From: Alistipes sp. CAG:831
GTDB taxonomy: Bacteria > Bacteroidota > Bacteroidia > Bacteroidales > UBA932
DNA: 7,484 nt
Reading direction: 5' to 3'
Assembly (NCBI GenBank): GCA_000432775.1
Contig: HF990417.1
Coordinates: 89,094-96,577 of the forward strand
Part shown: one piece after another, positions 1 through 6,955 of the stretch
How positions within the stretch are numbered: position 1 is the stretch's first letter
Layout of the letters: every line of letters begins with the position of its first letter
The notes under the pieces: generated by a model
Databases searched by the model: none
Told to the model about the DNA's origin: nothing
The model's input: only the letters and a program-made list of their open reading frames with translations
Translations under genes and position numbers: made by a program

Positions 1-1182
1 GGGTACTGGCTGCGGTCCCTGGACGGTTGCAGCCGGTGCAGTCTGTGCAGCGGTATGCGGCGGAGATACAGGCTGGGGCTGTTGGCCAACAGCTGCTTTC
101 TCGGCCAGACGCATCAGGGCGAACTCGATGAGCAGCCGTTGGTTGCCGCTCTGTCTGTAGGACGCCTCACATGCCATTGTAATATTGAGCGAGGAGAAGA
201 TGAACTGGACTGAGCACCGTGCCGCCTGTTCGCGGTAACGCTCTATGAGGGAGGGCGGCAGCGACAGCAGGGCTGAGCCGGCCGAGTTCTTGCATACAAG
301 CAGGTCCCTGAAGTGGGAACTGAGCCCTGATACGAAGTAGAGGGCATTGAATCCTTTGGAAAGGATCTCGTCGAGCAGGAGGAGGGATGAGGTGTAGTCC
401 CCGGAAAGCGAATTGTCTATTATCTTGAAATAGTATTCGTAGTCCAGGACGTTGAGGTCGCGGATGACATCCTCGTAACGGACTTCCTTCCCGCAGAAGG
501 CCACTATCTGGTCAAATATCGTGAGGGCGTCCCTCATGGCCCCGTCGGCCTTGACTGCTATGACGTGGAGGCTCTCATTGTCTATGGTGATGCCTTCCTT
601 GGAGGCGATGCTCTCCAGGTTGCGCACGATGTCGGGGACGCTGATCCGGTTGAAGTCGAAGGTCTGGCAGCGGGAGAGGATGGTCGGGAGTATCTTGTGC
701 TTCTCGGTGGTGGCCAGGATGAAGATGGCGTGGGCCGGCGGCTCCTCGAGGGTCTTGAGGAATGCATTGAAGGCCGCCGAGGACAGCATGTGTACCTCGT
801 CGATGATGTAGACGCTGTATTTGCCGACCTGGGGTGGTATCCGGACCATGTCGGTGAGGTTGCGGATGTCGTCCACCGAGTTGTTGGAGGCCGCGTCCAG
901 CTCGTGGATGCAGTAGGACCGGCCTTCGGCAAATGACAGGCAGGACTCGCACTTGCCGCACGGCTCCATGTCCGGCCCCGGATTGAGGCAGTTGATCGAC
1001 TTTGCGAATATCCTGGCAGTGGTGGTCTTGCCTACTCCGCGCGGTCCGCAGAAGAGGTAGGCGTGGGCGAGCTGGCCCCTTATGATGGAGTTCTTCAGGG
1101 TCCTTGCGATGTTCTCCTGGCCTATAAGTGACTCGAAAGTGTCCGGCCTGTATTTCCTGGCAGATACTATAAACTGTTCCAT
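1..1182 (-). CDS. dnaX: DNA polymerase III subunit gamma/tau (DnaX), N-terminal part, cut by window edge
   Basis: This is the motor subunit of the replicative clamp loader, which uses ATP to load the sliding beta clamp onto primed DNA in the cytoplasm. I translated 394 codons without a stop; the gene continues off the left edge. Residues 1-14 resemble the usual DnaX opening (ARKYRP). Walker A is GPRGVGKT at 46-53. The four zinc-binding cysteines are C65, C75, C78 and C81. Walker B is IIDEVHML at 126-133, and the SRC motif is at 170-172. Clamp-loader domain III follows, then a Pro/Gln/Ala-rich linker from about residue 366, normal for the region before the tau-specific part. The ATG at 1182 is chosen because homology begins there, although the frame stays open for another 113 codons upstream. 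No frameshift signal for a gamma form is visible in this portion. The gene is divergent from the response regulator. Confidence 0.97.
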   Translation of the reverse strand, partial: MEQFIVSARKYRPDTFESLIGQENIARTLKNSIIRGQLAHAYLFCGPRGVGKTTTARIFAKSINCLNPGPDMEPCGKCESCLSFAEGRSYCIHELDAASNNSVDDIRNLTDMVRIPPQVGKYSVYIIDEVHMLSSAAFNAFLKTLEEPPAHAIFILATTEKHKILPTILSRCQTFDFNRISVPDIVRNLESIASKEGITIDNESLHVIAVKADGAMRDALTIFDQIVAFCGKEVRYEDVIRDLNVLDYEYYFKIIDNSLSGDYTSSLLLLDEILSKGFNALYFVSGLSSHFRDLLVCKNSAGSALLSLPPSLIERYREQAARCSVQFIFSSLNITMACEASYRQSGNQRLLIEFALMRLAEKAAVGQQPQPVSPPHTAAQTAPAATVQGPQPVP

Positions 1183-1197
1183 AACTCGAATAGTCGA

Positions 1198-1205
1198 CAA
1201 AGGTA
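1198..1205 (-). promoter_or_regulatory. Candidate -7 box of the dnaX promoter
   Basis: On the minus strand this reads TACCTTTG, a full match to the Bacteroidota housekeeping -7 consensus TAnnTTTG. It lies 15 bp upstream of the dnaX ATG, so the transcript would have a very short leader of roughly 8-10 nt. I do not see a good -33 TTTG element at the usual distance, which lowers confidence. The position supports the ATG at 1182 over more upstream starts. Confidence 0.4.
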
Positions 1206-1297
1206 CGAAAACTCGCTCAGATACGGATGGATTTCGGAGGAATAATTGCACGGCAGGCTCCTCCGGACCGTCCCATTCCCACACGCTGCCGGTGCCG

Positions 1298-1377
1298 CCG
1301 CACGGGGCAGACCTATATCTTCGGGGTGCTCTGCGGCTGATGCCCTCGTTCTGATTTTTTGAACTGCCCGCACGGGG
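1298..1377. repeat. Direct repeat of CCGCACGGGG, 70 bp apart
   Basis: The 10-mer CCGCACGGGG occurs at 1298-1307 and again at 1368-1377. A nine-base inverted copy, CCCGTGCGG, lies at 1504-1512 outside this span. The copies could be protein-binding sites, or parts of an RNA stem between the direct and inverted copies. They could also be chance in GC-rich non-coding DNA; their function is unknown. Confidence 0.45.
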
Positions 1378-1495
1378 GTCTTTTGCAATTGCTTGATTGT
1401 CAGATGTTAGCCCGAAGGCCGCGTGCTTTCGTCCCGTTTGAAACCGCCAGCGTCCACGGCCTGTTTTCCTAACCATTGGATTATCAGAGATTTCT

Positions 1496-1519
1496 GAAAA
1501 GTGCCCGTGCGGCCTTTTC
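1496..1519. other. Small GC-rich hairpin with A/T flanks
   Basis: A six-base outer arm, GAAAAG, pairs with CTTTTC. After a one-base bulge, GCC pairs with GGC around a five-base loop. The right arm, 1509-1514, could instead pair at long range with GGCCGC at 1417-1422, closing about 85 nt. It resembles a weak, roughly bidirectional terminator or an RNA stem, but no transcript is known to end here. Confidence 0.3.
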
Positions 1520-1639
1520 ATTCTCTTGCTCTTGCGGTGGTGTTATGCCGTATCCGGTCAGTAGAGGGACGGCAGGACACTGGCGGCATTTGAGGAAGGA
1601 GGGTGATGGGGATTTGCATGGATTACGGCATTAAAGTTG

Positions 1640-1647
1640 TATATTTG
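1640..1647 (+). promoter_or_regulatory. Candidate -7 box of the response regulator promoter
   Basis: TATATTTG is a perfect match to the Bacteroidota -7 consensus TAnnTTTG and lies 23 bp before the response regulator ATG. A TTTG at 1613-1616 could serve as the -33 element, but the 23-bp gap is longer than the usual 19-21. The predicted start site is near 1652-1654, giving a leader of about 17-19 nt. A weaker sigma-54-like sequence at 1626-1641 overlaps it. Confidence 0.5.
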
Positions 1648-1670
1648 TCTGCGTAAAATTCTGAAAAGCC

Positions 1671-2828
1671 ATGAAGGTATTGATAATAGACGACGAGCGG
1701 AGCATCCGCAATACACTCAAGGAGATTCTCGAGTTCGAGGGACATCAGATAACGCTGGCCGAGGACGGGGCTTCCGGACTCGAGGCCGCTGCCGCAACCA
1801 ATTTCGATGTGATTTTCTGCGACATCAAGATGCCCGGTATGGACGGGGTGGAAGTGCTGGACAAGCTGGTCGAGAGCGGCAATGAGACTCCAGTCGTGAT
1901 GATTTCGGGTCACGGATCGATAGATACGGCGGTGGAGTGCATTAAGAAAGGTGCATTCGACTTCATACAGAAGCCTTTGGACCTCAATAGAATACTCATT
2001 ACTCTGAAAAATGCTACGGATAAGGGGTCCCTCGTCCGTGAAACCAAGATACTCAAGAAAAAGGTCGGTGGCGTGCAGGAAATTATCGGAGAGTCTCCGG
2101 CTATCGTCCGCATCAAGAATATGATAGACCGGGTGGCCCCGACAGATGCAAGAGTGCTGATTACTGGTGCCAACGGCACGGGTAAGGAATTGGTGGCCAG
2201 ATGGTTGCATGAAAAGAGCGATCGTGCCTCAATGCCCTTCATAGAGGTCAACTGTGCCGCCATCCCCGGTGAGCTGATAGAGAGCGAGCTGTTCGGGCAC
2301 GAGAAGGGGGCCTTCACCGGGGCCCAGAAGCAGCACAAGGGCAAGTTCGAGCAGGCCGACGGCGGTACCCTCTTCCTGGACGAGATAGGCGACATGTCGC
2401 TGGCGGCCCAGGCCAAGGTGCTCCGCGTGCTGCAGGAGAACAAGCTGACAAAGGTCGGCGGCGACAAGGACATCACTGTCAACGTAAGGGTCGTGGCCGC
2501 TACAAACAAGAACCTGAAGGAGGAGATCGAGAAGGGTAACTTCCGCGAGGACCTCTATCACCGAATCAGCGTCATTGTCATCCGCGTGCCTTCGCTGGCC
2601 GAGAGGAGGGAGGACATTCCGATGCTGATAGATCATTTCATCAGGCAGATATCCCAGGAGTCTGGCAAGCCGGTCAAGGAGATAGATGCCGATGCCGTAG
2701 ATGAACTCTGCAATCACGCCTGGAGCGGAAATATCCGGGAACTGCGCAACGTCGTGGAGCGTCTGCTGATTCTCTCCAACGCCCGCATCACCAAGGACGA
2801 CGTGATAATGTTCGCCCTGCCCAACTAA
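1671..2828 (+). CDS. NtrC-family sigma-54-dependent response regulator lacking a DNA-binding domain
   Basis: This 385-aa cytoplasmic protein is predicted to accept phosphate from a sensor kinase and use ATP hydrolysis to open sigma-54 promoters. The receiver domain (about 1-115) has the acidic pair D7/D8, phospho-acceptor D51, S79 and K101. After a linker comes the sigma-54-interaction AAA+ domain: Walker A GANGTGKE at 166-173 (usual form GESGTGKE), the intact sigma-54-contacting loop GAFTGA at 213-218, Walker B TLFLDEIGD at 233-241, the arginine-finger segment GNFREDLYHR at 289-298, and sensor II (WSGNIRELRNVVER) at 351-364. Only 21 residues follow, so the Fis-type helix-turn-helix of typical 440-480 aa family members is absent. 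The gene converges on the NtrY-like kinase gene and their ends overlap by 4 bp. The ATG at 1671 places the receiver at the very N-terminus, as expected. Confidence 0.95.
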   Translation: MKVLIIDDERSIRNTLKEILEFEGHQITLAEDGASGLEAAAATNFDVIFCDIKMPGMDGVEVLDKLVESGNETPVVMISGHGSIDTAVECIKKGAFDFIQKPLDLNRILITLKNATDKGSLVRETKILKKKVGGVQEIIGESPAIVRIKNMIDRVAPTDARVLITGANGTGKELVARWLHEKSDRASMPFIEVNCAAIPGELIESELFGHEKGAFTGAQKQHKGKFEQADGGTLFLDEIGDMSLAAQAKVLRVLQENKLTKVGGDKDITVNVRVVAATNKNLKEEIEKGNFREDLYHRISVIVIRVPSLAERREDIPMLIDHFIRQISQESGKPVKEIDADAVDELCNHAWSGNIRELRNVVERLLILSNARITKDDVIMFALPN

Positions 2829-5800
2829 GTGTAGTCCTCAGATACTTCGGTGTGTGCAGGCAGGATGACCGTGAAGTCCGCGCCGCCCAGTTCCTGCGAC
2901 CTGGTGTAGAAGATGTCTCCGTGACTGCGGGACACTATGCTCTTGCAGATGGCCAGTCCGAGGCCTGAGCCCCTGGTTTTGGTCGTAAAATTGGGGGTGA
3001 ACAGTTTGTCCAGATTCTCTTCAGATACACCGCTGCCGTTGTCTTCCACATCTGTCCTGTAGCGTCCGTCCGACATATTCAGGGTTATGTTTATTATACC
3101 TTTCTCCTTGTTTTCCACTGCCTGTACGGCATTTGTGATAAGATTGACGAAAGTTCTGGTTATCTGTTCTTTTCTTGCCAGGACTATGGCTCTGTCCACG
3201 TTGCAGCGGAAATTCACTTCTATATTGTCCCGGTTTTCGAACAGGATTTTCTGCCTTGTGAGGACTTCCACCAGGTCGAATTCAGTCTCCTCATCAGTGT
3301 AGAACTTTTCGAAATTGGAGAATTCACTAGCGATGTTGGACAGGATGTCTATCTGCTCTATGAGCGTGGAGGCCAGGGAGTCGAAATTGTTCTGCCAGTC
3401 GGAATGTCCCTGGGCTTTCATCCGTACGAGATGCTGGATCTTCAGCTTCATGGGGGTCAGCGGGTTCTTTATCTCGTGTGCTATCTGTCGGGCCATCTGG
3501 CTCCAGGCTTCTTCCCTCTCACTCTGGGCCAGTTTCTTGGCACTGCGGTCAAGGTCGTCAATCATCTGGTTGTAGGTCTTGACCAGCAGTCCCAGCTCAT
3601 CGTCGGCCCGGTAGTTGATGTGTTCTGCCTTGTGGGTGATGTCCATGGCCTGCATGTTGCGGCTGATTTCTTTCAGAGGCATTGTTATGGAGTTGGACAT
3701 GGTGATGCCCGCGAAGAGGGCTATGATGATGAGTATGAGGTACAGGTTGACAATGGCCGCGATGATGGGAGTGGCATCGTACTCGAAGTTGGTGTCATTG
3801 ACGAAGAAAGGAATGTTGGCAATGGCCAGCAGTGTCCCTTTCTCATTGTAAATGGGAGTGTACAGGGAGTAGTAGTTGAGTGTGGCAATGGTCTCTTCCT
3901 GGATAACCTGCATGCGCTTTTTGTAGACCAGCTCGTAGTAGGCCTGCGGATTCATTCTGGCGCTGGCCAGATATTCGTTGAAGACATCCGGCTTGGTGGT
4001 GCGGATCAGGTGTCCGTCGGGAGCGAACAGGTTGATGTCCACCTGGGAGTTCTGAGCTACGGCATTCATGGCATTGTACACCTCAGCGGTATTGAGTTCG
4101 TCGTAGTTCTCTGTGGTGCGGGTCATTTTGGTAAGAGTGCTCTGGACTGAGAGCAGGGTCTCCTCCATCATTATGTTATTGTTGCCGTTGACGTAGCCTA
4201 TGAGGATCACCACGCTGCCGATGGCCATGATTATAAGTGCCACTACCATGGAGGCGGTAAGCAGCACGGTCATTTTCATCCGGAATGAGTGCTTGGGCCG
4301 GAAGAGGGACTCCCGGTTGCGTTTGCGGAACAGATGCGGCAGGGCAATCAGCAGCAGCCCGAAGCACAGCATCAGGTAGGAGAATGATATGGCAGTGGGT
4401 AGGAATCCTCTGGCCGGCCGGCTCACGGCTATCATGTTGGTTCCTGGCAGCTTGTTTACAAACAGTACCGTTCCCTCCAGGAAGTAGTGGGAGAAGCCCT
4501 CCTCGTAGCTGTATACGTTGATGGAGACCGGAAAGTTGTAGCGTCCCTGGTGGCTCGTGAGGCGTCCGTTGTGATATTTGGCCAGGGAGTACGGGTAGCG
4601 GACGGTGTTGGCTGCCGGGGTAATGTTGTCCAGCAGGGACGAGGGATAGCCGATGTTGTCGGAATTGGTCTTGGAGTCGATTTCCAGATACAGGTCATAG
4701 CGCATGCCTCCGCGGAGGATACTGAAGGCTCCCAGGTAACTGATGTTGTTGCGGAAGTAGTCCAGATAGTAGAAAGCCGACTTGTCGGACAGTCTTACTC
4801 CGTAATTGTCGATGATGTTCTTATAGTATTCGAAGCAGTTGACCGGTCCGGAATAGTCCTCGGTAAGGATGCTCTGGTAGCGGTTGCAGACGGCAAGGCG
4901 GATGTTGTATTCAGGCAGGATGTTGAAGAAGTACCGTTCAGCCAGTCGGTTGAGGATGATGCTCTCATACTCCGGATTGCCCGTGAGCCGGCGCACCAGA
5001 GGGTCGGATATGATGCTCTTCTCAATGGACTGCAGCTGCATCTCCAGGGACAGGTCCCGCTCTATGGCCAGACGTCCTGTGAGCACCCGGATGTTCTCGC
5101 ACTCTTTCTGGAAGCTGAATATCTCCACGCAGGCTGTCGTATATATCGAGACTGCCAGGACGTACCCCAGTATGAGCCGCTTCGAATGACGTTTGCGCCT
5201 GAGACGGTAGGTTCTGCTGGCGGTGGGAATGAAAATGTTGAGCAGCAGGAGCACGGCCAGGAATAGAAGACCGTACATCAGATAGGTACCTATGGTATAT
5301 ATGGAGATATTGTTGATCTGGAACAGGTCGAAGTTGATGCTGGAGTTGCGGATCAGGGAACGGAACGTGATGTGGATATAGACTGCGATGCCTATGATTG
5401 CCAGACCTAAAGCTGCGGCCTTGATGTTGCGTGCAACCGGTCTGGAGTTCCAGATGTCCTTAATTATATTCTTTCTGGAGATGTAGACCGCGATACAGTA
5501 CAGCAGGATGAATATGTGGAACACCATCAGCGCTCCGAAGGAGTTGAAGTTGCCGTCGGCGTAGAGCATGGGAGAGAATATCTCGGAATCCACGGGTATA
5601 TCCTTGATCATCATGAAGGAGCATATCTGCATGATGAATATGCCGCCGAGGGTAAAATACATGGAAACGATATTCTTGTATCTGCTCTGGAAGGAGAGTA
5701 TGGCCAGCAGGGCCATCAGCAGGGCGATCCAGCGCATTCCGGACGAGCGGTGGTTGCTGTCGGTGAGACTTTCTGTGCGCAGCAGGGAAAATGCCGGAGT

Positions 5801-6421
5801 CCCGTCCGAGGTGTATATCACATCCGTGTCGTTGATGTAGGCGGGGGCAGTTATGTAGGAACGGTTGAGCCCCAGGTGGCGGTTGACGGTATTGCGCAGG
5901 ACCGAGTTCTCGGATGAATACTGCTTCATCACCTCAATAGCTCCTATAATGGTGATGTCGTCCCTGACGTACACCTTTATTATATACCAGGAATGTCCAA
6001 GATTGACGTATTGGGAGCTTTCGCTCAGGAAGGCAAGGGGAATATTGAAGATATTGCGGTTCCTCAGGTCATGGATGCGGTACCAGGAGGAGTGGAGGTT
6101 TATGTCGTCGTTGCTTATGGGGAAGGTATTGACCCAGCTCTGCAGCTGTGAGCCGACGTACCTGTAGAGCACCATGTCCTCCGGGAATTCATCGAATTCC
6201 AGCCATTCCTCCGCCGGTGTCTCGAAAGCCCTCTCAACGTACCGCTCCAGGACATTCTCCCTCTTGTGCAGCATCCTCTCCACCCGGTCCGCCTTTCTGC
6301 TGGAGGATGAGGGTGCGAGGTTGAAGAATGACAGCATGAAGCAGCACATGGCCAGCAACCAGAATATTGAGATCCGGTTGTCGGAGATCAGGCGGCTTAT
6401 GTCTTTGAACAATGTCCTCAT
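2825..6421 (-). CDS. Large multi-pass NtrY-like sensor histidine kinase
   Basis: This 1198-aa inner-membrane kinase is the likely partner of the adjacent sigma-54 regulator. About ten hydrophobic segments lie near residues 16-35, 229-244, 250-272, 294-315, 333-353, 372-399, 414-436, 672-698, 715-743 and 884-910. Basic cytoplasmic loops at 402-415 and 699-714 fit the positive-inside rule and leave three extracytoplasmic domains, 36-228, 437-671 and 744-883. The third looks Cache-like (APDGHLI near 800; YTPIYNEKG near 854). A HAMP domain (about 911-962) leads directly to the H-box HEIKNPLTPMKLK with H982, a form typical of NtrY kinases; no PAS domain fits between. The ATPase domain has N-box N1097, D1127-N-G, the F-box FTPNFTTK at 1141-1148 and GSGLGL at 1151-1156. 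It is therefore predicted to be active. The usual NtrY is about 700-770 aa. The ATG lies 12 bp after the rlmH stop. Confidence 0.94.
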   Translation of the reverse strand: MRTLFKDISRLISDNRISIFWLLAMCCFMLSFFNLAPSSSSRKADRVERMLHKRENVLERYVERAFETPAEEWLEFDEFPEDMVLYRYVGSQLQSWVNTFPISNDDINLHSSWYRIHDLRNRNIFNIPLAFLSESSQYVNLGHSWYIIKVYVRDDITIIGAIEVMKQYSSENSVLRNTVNRHLGLNRSYITAPAYINDTDVIYTSDGTPAFSLLRTESLTDSNHRSSGMRWIALLMALLAILSFQSRYKNIVSMYFTLGGIFIMQICSFMMIKDIPVDSEIFSPMLYADGNFNSFGALMVFHIFILLYCIAVYISRKNIIKDIWNSRPVARNIKAAALGLAIIGIAVYIHITFRSLIRNSSINFDLFQINNISIYTIGTYLMYGLLFLAVLLLLNIFIPTASRTYRLRRKRHSKRLILGYVLAVSIYTTACVEIFSFQKECENIRVLTGRLAIERDLSLEMQLQSIEKSIISDPLVRRLTGNPEYESIILNRLAERYFFNILPEYNIRLAVCNRYQSILTEDYSGPVNCFEYYKNIIDNYGVRLSDKSAFYYLDYFRNNISYLGAFSILRGGMRYDLYLEIDSKTNSDNIGYPSSLLDNITPAANTVRYPYSLAKYHNGRLTSHQGRYNFPVSINVYSYEEGFSHYFLEGTVLFVNKLPGTNMIAVSRPARGFLPTAISFSYLMLCFGLLLIALPHLFRKRNRESLFRPKHSFRMKMTVLLTASMVVALIIMAIGSVVILIGYVNGNNNIMMEETLLSVQSTLTKMTRTTENYDELNTAEVYNAMNAVAQNSQVDINLFAPDGHLIRTTKPDVFNEYLASARMNPQAYYELVYKKRMQVIQEETIATLNYYSLYTPIYNEKGTLLAIANIPFFVNDTNFEYDATPIIAAIVNLYLILIIIALFAGITMSNSITMPLKEISRNMQAMDITHKAEHINYRADDELGLLVKTYNQMIDDLDRSAKKLAQSEREEAWSQMARQIAHEIKNPLTPMKLKIQHLVRMKAQGHSDWQNNFDSLASTLIEQIDILSNIASEFSNFEKFYTDEETEFDLVEVLTRQKILFENRDNIEVNFRCNVDRAIVLARKEQITRTFVNLITNAVQAVENKEKGIINITLNMSDGRYRTDVEDNGSGVSEENLDKLFTPNFTTKTRGSGLGLAICKSIVSRSHGDIFYTRSQELGGADFTVILPAHTEVSEDYT

Positions 6422-6433
6422 GGCTCGTGCAGT

Positions 6434-6907
6434 CTATTCGTTGTGGTAGGGCTCGCCCCGCAGGATGGTCATTGCGCGGTAAAGCTGCTCGGTGAAGAAC
6501 AGCCTTATGATCTGGTGGGAGAATGTCATGTCCGACAGGGACAGCATTCCCGATGCGGTCTCCCTCACCTTGGGAGAGAAACCGTACGCTCCCCCGATTA
6601 CGAAGACCAGGCTTTTGCAGCCGGAGTCCATGAGCCTGCCCAGGCAGGACGCCCAGGCCGTGGAGGTGTACCGCCGCCCCTTCTCGTCCAGCAGAATTAC
6701 CCGGTCCCCTTCTTTTATTTTCTTAAGAATGAGACCGCCCTCCTTCTCTTTGATCTCCTCCGGTGACAATGAAGCTGTTCCGGACAGCGCTGGAATCTCC
6801 ACCCTGGTGTAATTCAGGTAGCGGCCGATGCGTTTCTCGTACATGGCCATACCCTCTTTTACGAAGTCGAAAGAGGTTTTACCAACAGTTATCAGGGTGA
6901 TTTTCAT
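6434..6907 (-). CDS. rlmH: 23S rRNA (pseudouridine(1915)-N3)-methyltransferase RlmH
   Basis: This 157-aa SPOUT methyltransferase uses S-adenosylmethionine to methylate pseudouridine 1915 in helix 69 of 23S rRNA, acting on assembled 70S ribosomes. The length matches the family (about 155-160 aa). The start MKITLITVGK is typical. The glycine-rich cofactor-knot segment FVIGGAYG lies at 102-109. The conserved C-terminal block runs from about 122 (LSLSDMTFSHQIIRL) to 145, and the protein ends with the diagnostic YHNE, equivalent to YHRE in Escherichia coli. The gene is intact. The stop is 12 bp before the sensor kinase ATG on the same strand, with no terminator between, so the two genes are probably co-transcribed. 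Upstream it is divergent from the DUF4783-like gene, and the shared region carries candidate promoters of two types. Confidence 0.97.
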   Translation of the reverse strand: MKITLITVGKTSFDFVKEGMAMYEKRIGRYLNYTRVEIPALSGTASLSPEEIKEKEGGLILKKIKEGDRVILLDEKGRRYTSTAWASCLGRLMDSGCKSLVFVIGGAYGFSPKVRETASGMLSLSDMTFSHQIIRLFFTEQLYRAMTILRGEPYHNE

Positions 6908-6928
6908 GCAGTATGCCTGTTTAGACTA

Positions 6929-6936
6929 CAAATGTA
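6929..6936 (-). promoter_or_regulatory. Candidate housekeeping -7 box for the rlmH operon
   Basis: On the minus strand this reads TACATTTG, a full match to the Bacteroidota consensus TAnnTTTG, 21 bp upstream of the rlmH ATG. No clear -33 TTTG lies at the normal distance. Its first two bases overlap the end of the minus-strand sigma-54-like element, so the two polymerases would compete for nearly the same start site. Confidence 0.45.
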
Positions 6937-6951
6937 GCAAAATTTGCACCA
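6935..6951 (-). promoter_or_regulatory. Candidate sigma-54 (-24/-12) promoter toward rlmH and the sensor kinase
   Basis: The minus strand reads TGGTGCAAATTTTGCTA: GG and GC separated by exactly 10 bases, with TTGCT at the -12 element, against the consensus TGGCACG-N4-TTGCW. Nine of the 12 defined positions match by hand count. With the final C of GC at -12, transcription would start near 6925, giving an 18-nt leader before the rlmH ATG. Its mirror image on the plus strand strengthens the case, but it could simply be one arm of an operator. Confidence 0.4.
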
Positions 6952-6955
6952 CAAT

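Larger units (their letters stand above)
1183..1670. other. Divergent intergenic region between dnaX and the response regulator gene
   Basis: This 488-bp stretch carries no gene I can support. It holds a candidate -7 box for dnaX at its left end and one for the response regulator at its right end. Between them lie a GC-rich 10-mer present twice in direct orientation with a partial inverted copy, and small hairpins such as 1484-1497 and 1496-1519. The open frames here translate to Arg/Pro/Gly-rich sequence with no recognisable domain. A small untranslated RNA is possible, but no known RNA family is recognisable by eye. Confidence 0.6.

Noticed and set aside
1082..1354. A 90-codon plus-strand open frame across the dnaX start
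   Set aside because: It is antisense to the dnaX N-terminal coding region and shows no domain or plausible start context.
1167..1388. A 73-codon minus-strand open frame over the dnaX start region
   Set aside because: It overlaps the well-supported dnaX N-terminus in another frame, has odd composition and no recognisable domain.
1611..1625. TGGGGATTTGCATGG as a sigma-54 promoter before the regulator gene
   Set aside because: No GG lies exactly 10 bases before the GC of TTTGC, and this spacing is strict for sigma-54 promoters.
1623..2717. Minus-strand open frames of 195, 199 and 162 codons opposite the response regulator
   Set aside because: They are antisense shadows of the receiver and AAA+ domains with no recognisable protein family.
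3404..5266. Two long plus-strand open frames (248 codons from 3404 and 259 codons from 4487) opposite the kinase gene
   Set aside because: They mirror the codon structure of the kinase on the opposite strand. The kinase has clear motifs and the antisense products have none.
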